Origin: Crocodylus rhombifer
Lineage: Eukaryota; Chordata; Crocodylia; Crocodylidae
Assembly: GCA_038503035.1 (NCBI GenBank)
Contig: JAVSML010001151.1
Coordinates: 584,697-648,696, forward strand
DNA: 64,000 nucleotides
Reading direction: 5' to 3'
Of this stretch, positions 58,150-64,000 are shown piece after piece (position 1 is the first letter of the stretch; each line of letters begins with the position of its first letter). A program made the position numbers and the translations under genes. The notes under the pieces are model-generated. The model worked only from the letters and a program-made list of their open reading frames with translations. It made no database searches and had not been told where the DNA came from.

Positions 58150-59695
58150 AGTATACACACTGTTCAGCTCTTCCTGTTTGTCCTTCATCATCTTGCCCCC
58201 CTTGATGCTGTGGTGGAAGTAGCCTGCCAACTTCCTGCATTTCAAAATGAGCTTGCTGCTGGTGCTAATGCTGGCATCATCACTGCCAGCCCTGTCCCCC
58301 TCCAAGGTGCTCTTGACAATGAGATGGAACTTATCTGCCAACAAAGTTGGCATCATGGACTACTTTGACCATATTGGCCCCATTGTCAGTGACTATGAAC
58401 CCATGGGTGAGTTTAGCCTGCCCAACAAGCCACCTCTGCACCAAGTGGTTCATGGCCCCCATGATCTCAATTTCTGTGTGGAACTCATTAATCACCTTGG
58501 CTTGAAGGAAAGCCAACTGACAGCCTGACTGGTCGCACCAGTGCCCTGTGAGGGAGAGGTAGGCATGATCTCCATCCCAGTTGCTCCAGATATCTGAGGT
58601 GAAGTACAAGGCTACCTGCAGCCCTGCCTTCCACAGCTCCTTCCTCAAGTACTCCCTGCATGCCTCAGCCAGGGAGGGCACCACTGTCCTGCTAAAGGTG
58701 GTGCATGCCAGTACTTGGTATGATGGGGCCACAAGCGCGATGAGCCACCTGAACCCTGGATGCTAAAAAAGGAGAAGGCCTAGTCATCCATAGCAACCAT
58801 TTCCCCAATGCTCTGGGTGACCTTGCTCTCCTTTGGAACGTGCTCCTCTGTGTCCACCTTTCTCCCACTATTCCAGGGTGGCCTGCCTCTGCTTTGGGGG
58901 GACAAGGGGTTTGGAGCAAGAAGGGGACTTTTGCGGGGGTATGCTTCCACTGGTGCCAGGCTGAGGAGGGCCAAGGGAGTGCTGCCTCCTGAGATGCAGC
59001 AGCATTGCCGTGGTGACAAAGTGTTTCACTTCCTTGCCCCAGCTGATCTGCCTTTGGTAGTGCTGGCAGGTAGCATACCTGGGATCATCTGCCAACTCAG
59101 AATGATCCCACATTACACTACCCACCCACTTCTGGGTTGAGGGTAGGGATCCTGCCTTATTCCTCTCCTTACCAGACATCAAGAGGAGGAGCTGAGCCCC
59201 CTACCACCACAACATCCTCCAAAGTGCCTTCTAGAGAAGGAGACCTGCCTCTAGGGGAACTTTGAGGAGTGTGCAGCACAAAATCAGATCCCCCCCTCCT
59301 TCCCCAGAATTCCTTTGCTGTGGCTTTCATCTCCTCTGCTTCCAGATCTAGTTCCTCCTCTGGCACTGGAAGGATCACACTGGGAACTGAAATTTGGGTG
59401 GGTGGGGAGGGAATGTCATGCTGCTACTGTTTAGTGATGTTAGTGTTGGTGCAGGTGCAGGCACTGCTATCACCTCCTTGCTCCCACTAGCAGCACATGA
59501 CTCATCACTGCCAGGAAAGAGAGTATGTTTATGTTTGTGGGGGGAGGGAACTTGCAGCTCTCCCTCTGCCGCCTCTCCCTCCCCTGCTAGAACATCTGGC
59601 ATCTGTCTTTCCAACACACTTTGTAACATTTGGTGTGCTGCAAAATGGGTGCGTGTGTGCAATATATGTTGTGCTTTCCTGCACAGTGATAACAC
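58150..59695 (-). pseudogene. hAT transposase remnant, copy 4
   Basis: Blocks in minus-strand order: acidic N-terminus VPEEELDLEAEEMKATAKEFWG (about 59,340); BED finger VGSVMWDHSELADDPRYATCQHYQRQISWGKEVKHFVTTAMLLHLRRQH, whose second cysteine is replaced by tyrosine (CQHY instead of CxxC); the linker PPQPGTSGSIP; VVPSLAEACREYLRKELWKAGLQVALYFTSDIWSNWDGDHAYLSLTGHW with the first Asp; FIVTDNGANMVKVVHDANFVG with the second Asp; and a degraded continuation in another frame. Stops and shifts separate the blocks. Its core keeps VTDNGANM, closer to the usual hAT VTDNAxNM than copy 3. Confidence 0.9.
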
Positions 59696-59750
59696 ACTGT
59701 CAGGGAAAACAGATTTCTTTTTGTGGGGGGGAAAGAATCAAAACAGACTA
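58150..59750 (-). mobile_element. BED-type hAT transposon, copy 4, truncated at both ends
   Basis: Minus-strand homology to copy 3 covers the N-terminus, BED finger and first half of the catalytic core. It stops near 58,150, after KMMKDKQEELN, so the C-terminal third and 3' UTR are missing. No TAGGGCTGTG terminus was found at either side. It is the only hAT copy of this family on the minus strand. Confidence 0.85.
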
Positions 59751-59817
59751 AAAAGAACAAATAAGAGGATTTTAGTGAACAAGCAGATTTTGAATGGTCT
59801 CTCTCACAAAAAAAGAT

Positions 59818-59945
59818 AGCATGGCATAGTAGTTAAAGAAAGAAACTAGGAGCAAGGATACCTAGCATTGCACATTATTTTTCTTTATAACTACTTTGTG
59901 CCTCAGTTTCCTCACCTGTAAAAAGGTTAATAATCTCCATCTCTT
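59818..59945 (+). mobile_element. MIR-type SINE, diverged
   Basis: tagcatggcatagtagttaaag matches the tRNA-derived head of MIR. gtgcctcagtttcctcacct and gtaaaaaggttaataat match the MIR tail. The centre is more decayed. MIR-type core-SINEs are known across amniotes. Confidence 0.85.
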
Positions 59946-60089
59946 CACTGAACTTGGATGTTTTTGAATGAATAGTGCCAAATAGTTTTTGAATGAATAT
60001 GTACATAATATTATTTATTAATTATTAATTATGAAGGGTAGTTCCAGTTCTAGTGCTGTCAGCAAGTGCACATTGCATAGTGTGATGCC

Positions 60090-60305
60090 CAGGGATCCTG
60101 GTTTTCTATAATAAAAAAATCCCCAATTTTTGGATTAAAAAAGTAACCTAAAATCCACATTTTTCTGTGATTAAAATGAAACACTACTAATCTATCTATC
60201 TCTCAGTAGTGTTCATTTTAACTGTGAAAAAATGTGGATTTTGGGTTACTTTTTTAATCTAAAAATTGGAGATTTTTTTTTAATCAGAGAAAAACAGGAT
60301 TCCTG
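60090..60305. mobile_element. Palindromic hAT MITE, best-preserved copy
   Basis: 216 bp. Starts CAGGGATCCTGGTTTTCT, ends CAGAGAAAAACAGGATTCCTG, with a ctatctatctctc centre. The arms pair over almost their whole length. Flanks gtgatgcc (60,082-60,089) and gtgatgtc (60,306-60,313) match at 7 of 8. Confidence 0.95.
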
Positions 60306-60313
60306 GTGATGTC

Positions 60314-62027
60314 ACAATCTCATCAGTCCAGGTAATTGTTCATATGGAAGAAGAAACTAAGAAAATGAATAAGAAAAGAGCAGCACCATTCATACCTATG
60401 ATTATTTTTTTCACAGGCAGAATCTAAGTATAAAAAGAGTAGGTATGTATTTTGTGTATAACTATACTTAGATTAACTATAAGTGATACATTATTTGCAC
60501 TGAGCTAGGATTTTTTTTACATGCATCCTTTTAACAATATTGAAGAATTTGATACTGATGTATAAAATCATTCTGGTATGAAACAGACATTTTGATATAT
60601 AGTTTATGGCTATTGTGAATTAACAGATCACTACTTATTACTGATATATAATAAAAAATTATAATCATTTCAGAGTGAAATGTGATTCTAAATACATTTT
60701 GATTTTAATAATATCGTCCATTGTTCTACTGCTGAGAGCACTCACAACACAGGAAAACAAATCAATCCTTTCTTTTTGTTTGTATGTTGTCCACATAGGT
60801 TTAAATCCAATCTGTATTGGGATGCCTGAAGTTATTTTCTGAATCTCAAAGTAATCTCATCTCTAATGTTTTGATACAGTAGCTATTTAATCTTCTCAAT
60901 GGATAGGAAAGAATATCCTTATTCTTTACCTTTCTTAATAAAACTTCTATGCTTAAGAATTTCAATTACATGAAACATTAAGCTCATCTCACTAAAATAA
61001 TAAAAAGAAAGCACCCTAACATTTGAAGCACATATTTTTATAATCTCAATTAAAATTTTAAAATAATTTCCCTTTAAATGATGAATCACTGTCACTTCCA
61101 GAATTACTTGGTAAAGCTGATTATAGAGTATGTTGCACAAGAGAGCATTTACTTTTATACACTAATGAACTCAGATGTTAAAAATAGAAATATTTATAAT
61201 AATGCTGCTAAATGGAAACAAAGAAGTCCCCTATTTCATTTTCACTGTAGAATTTATATTATGCTTAATAGTTAAGTAGTTAAAGTTGGGCATGGCTTTG
61301 CTGTTAAGATGATAAATAATGTCTATGGGTAAATTAGACTTGTTTCTCAGGAAGGAAAGAGAGTAGTCTATCAGGAAAATAACAACAGAGGCTAGAAGAA
61401 CATAAAATGGTTTCTGCACCAGCTTTCTTGAAAAAACATCCCCAAATCAGTACAGATTCAGCTTTACCTACAGTGACTGCTGTGGAAACAATAGTTCAGA
61501 TAATGGGCCAGATGAAACCAGAATTGTAAGTAGAATATTTCTATCCTTATTCACAGACTATTTGAAACAGCAATACTTATGCATTCTTAGTTATGTCTGT
61601 TATCTTGAGCTCCACAGTGTATGGGCTAGATCTTCAGCTGGCCAAGAGTCAGTAAAAATCTGCATAACTCCACTGATACATTTGAAACTATGATGATGTA
61701 GACCAGATAGAAATGCATATCATGTGTCTGTGCACAAAGTGTGTCCGTGTCAAAGCATATTGTCTGAGTTTGATTTAACTCTTGTATCTTCATATACATA
61801 CACATAGACACTCATATGAAACAAGTGAAATATGGCACATTGTGAAGGACAGTCAAGGCCTAACCAAATCCTCATTCCTGTCATCAGGCTACCTTCCTAT
61901 AAATTAAAAAAAATAGGCCATTTGGTTTGCTGATTTGTTTATGGATTTAGAATCCCTTTCTGAAAATCAGTTTGTTATCTGATATGAAAATAATTATAGT
62001 TTTGGGTAAAATAAAAGTTTCATATAT
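60314..62027. other. AT-rich DNA without recognisable features
   Basis: No recognisable gene, RNA or repeat family. Confidence 0.5.
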
Positions 62028-62185
62028 TCATAGAGTCATAGATTGTAAGGGGTTGGAAGGGACCTTGCAAGATCATTGTGTCCAGACCCTCTACACTAGG
62101 CAGGGAAGACAAATGAAGTCAGATGACCCTAGTGAGGTGGCCGTCCAGTCTTCTCTTGAATATTTCCAGGGTAGATTTCCAGGTA
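62028..62185 (-). mobile_element. CR1 3' end, minus strand
   Basis: Plus strand reads tcatagagtcatagattg, then ggggttggaagggaccttgc. This is the reverse complement of the CR1 terminus with its ctatgactctatga tail. About 158 bp remain, a strongly 5'-truncated insertion. Confidence 0.92.
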
Positions 62186-64000
62186 GTTGATTACCTAAAT
62201 AGCATTTATATTCCTTTTCTCCCGTACATCCACTAGTGTTATAGCAAAAATAATCATGATTTTTTTCCCCTCATGTTCTTTTGGGAGTCCAACAAAGAGA
62301 ATAAGCTCTTGCTTTATCACTTTCATTTGTTTTAAACTAAGCAAAATGTTTTATACATAACTGGCTAGAACCTTTCAGAAATTTCCAGAGGTTTTATGCA
62401 AAGACAACCTTTTGTTTTGTATCTTTTTCTGATGAGTAATTTATGTCATGTTTTCATAATTAGTTGTCCAATTTGTGAATCATTTAAGACCTCATTAAAG
62501 ATCCTTCAATGAGGAACTCTCACTACAGGAACTCTCATTGACTTTTGCTTAGGTACTGTGGTCTGCCTGTATGATTCTAATTGCAGAATGCTATCTCAAA
62601 CTGAATCAAAGTCTATAGGAGTCACTGGGAATCATTCCTATTGGGTAAGGTACCATGTGTACAACTTAAAAATACCTCTCCAGAACTTAACCCAAAGAGA
62701 AAAGCATATCAAGTGGCTTCCATACCCCAATATCTGCTCAAGCTATTCCATCTGCCTGAATTCCCCTGCATGCCTCCAGTAAGATCTGATCCCCAATTTA
62801 AATCAAAGTTAAATTAATGTTATCTTATGAAAACTACCATAAAAACATAAGAGAATACATATCTCTTAGAAAGAAATCTATGCATTTTGGGAATGATCTT
62901 TTTTTTTTTTTACCAAATTCTAAAGTGTCTTGGGTAATTGCTATAAATAATATTTATGCTGCAGTGTGTTAGTGATCTTTAGATACTTAGTTAGGGTTTT
63001 CTTTATAATAATGCAAGGTCTGTTCCTTGGTTTTAATCCCTGGCCTCATGCAGATGTTCAGTTTCTCCTAGGAGAGTTGCTGCTGTTTCATAAGAAGCTA
63101 CAAGTGTGGTTCAGGTTTTTCTCTCCCAGAATAAAAATGGCTGCTCCAAGAGAAAAAAAATACCCTGGGAATAACCAGGGAATAAGTCACTACCAGGAAA
63201 GTTTCTCCTGGGAGAGTGAATGTCTGTACAAGCTGTCACTTCTCTCAAAAGAGAAACAGAGGCCTCCAGCATTCCTCACTCTTCTCCCCCTGCTACTCTC
63301 ACCTCCACACACACAACCCCCCCCCCACCACTACAAGGAGACTGTGTCACTCACTGGACTCTGCTGCCCTGACAGAGACTAAGCTATGCCACCTTCATAA
63401 CTGCCACACTGTGCCACAAAGAAACACAGGCTAACCATGGGCAATATGGGTCAGCCAAGAAGAGATACCCTGCCATCTGTTCCCAGGCAGACTAAGGGAG
63501 CCTTCAGAGTACTCTGAGATGTGTGCACAGGCCTTCCTTGTTCTACAGTGTCAGCCCTCTACTCCTCAGGACCACAGCATTCAAGTGTCCGTACACACAG
63601 GTCTGGACAATTTTTTTCTACTAGAAGTATAAACCTGGTAGAATTCTCCTTGATTATTTGAACATGTGTACGCAGCTGCTATATATGTGGTCTCATAATA
63701 ATTTCTTTGCCCTTTGAATTAAAAAAAAAACAACAAAAAAACAATGAAGTACACCAAACCACCCTGATAATTAGATTTCTGAGACAGTTAAGAGGCTGCA
63801 CTGAGGGTGAATCAGGAGAACTGATCCCTGGATATTAAATTAAACTTTACTGAAATATGAAGCTGAAAATCAAGTGGAAAGCTTAATGTCTTTAGTTGTT
63901 ATAATTAGACAGTGATAAGTAAATATTACAAGAATTTGAGATAGTGGAAAAAACAATTACAGTCATGTTGTTAGTGCATTTATTAAACCAGAATATCAAC
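62186..64000. other. Unassigned DNA to window end
   Basis: 63,020-63,620 is GC-richer and contains a possible self-complementary stretch (ctcctaggagag, ctcctgggagag, ctctcccag), which may mark a further MITE, but termini are not defined. The rest is AT-rich and featureless. Confidence 0.4.

Noticed and set aside
60314..64000. Conserved host exons in the AT-rich right end
   Set aside because: Open frames are short, AT-driven, without domains or convincing splice junctions.

Overview
The window looks like nuclear DNA from a non-avian sauropsid, most likely a crocodilian (a turtle is the main alternative). CR1-type LINEs dominate, and their 3' tails end in short repeats such as ctatgaaactatg. 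There is a degenerate MIR-type SINE at 59,818, an L1-Tx1-type LINE remnant, and many hAT and PIF/Harbinger-like DNA transposons. CpG is depleted almost everywhere. I recognise no host protein-coding exon, rRNA, functional tRNA, CRISPR array or bacterial-type gene. Nearly all recognisable protein sequence is decayed transposon coding sequence.

Layout. 1-1,408: CR1 reverse transcriptase remnant with its 3' end. 2,745-3,292: two palindromic hAT MITEs sandwiching a CR1 fragment. 3,717-4,597: MITE with TTA target duplication. 7,440-10,130: a minus-strand CR1 split by a 1.85-kb insertion that carries a ~240-bp tandem array. 10,850-12,925: hAT copy 1. 13,190-13,960: old CR1. 15,944-16,286: second TTA MITE. 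17,551-18,085: CR1 3' end. 19,086-21,990: L1-Tx1 remnant that keeps ORF1 and the ORF2 tail but lacks endonuclease and reverse transcriptase. 22,560-23,807 and 32,620-33,670: inverted pair of one GC-rich repeat family. 25,957-29,126: three palindromic MITEs. 29,700-30,100: LTR-like sequence. 31,686-32,135: hAT MITE. 34,111-34,832: inverted copy of the 3.7-kb MITE. 37,247-40,220: hAT copy 2. 41,554-47,907: hAT copy 3, bounded by a perfect 8-bp target duplication. 48,332-51,612: two hAT MITEs, a CpG-richer composite repeat and CR1. 52,549-53,290: possible Helitron. 54,040-54,193: 77-bp tandem duplication. 58,150-59,750: hAT copy 4 (minus). 59,818: MIR. 60,090-60,305: palindromic MITE. 62,028-62,185: CR1 tail.

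The best-supported signals are two hAT-superfamily groups. One is a ~215-bp, almost wholly palindromic MITE (TIR CAGGGATCCTGG) present about ten times, with near-perfect 8-bp target duplications I could read at six loci plus one composite. The other is a BED-zinc-finger transposon family (TIR TAGGGCTGTG) present as four broken copies; copies 1 and 2 carry different internal deletions of the transposase. None of these copies can encode an intact protein as read. What remains outside the repeats is AT-rich, apparently intergenic or intronic DNA. I do not see a previously undescribed functional system; the novelty, if any, lies in the repeat families and their nested rearrangements.
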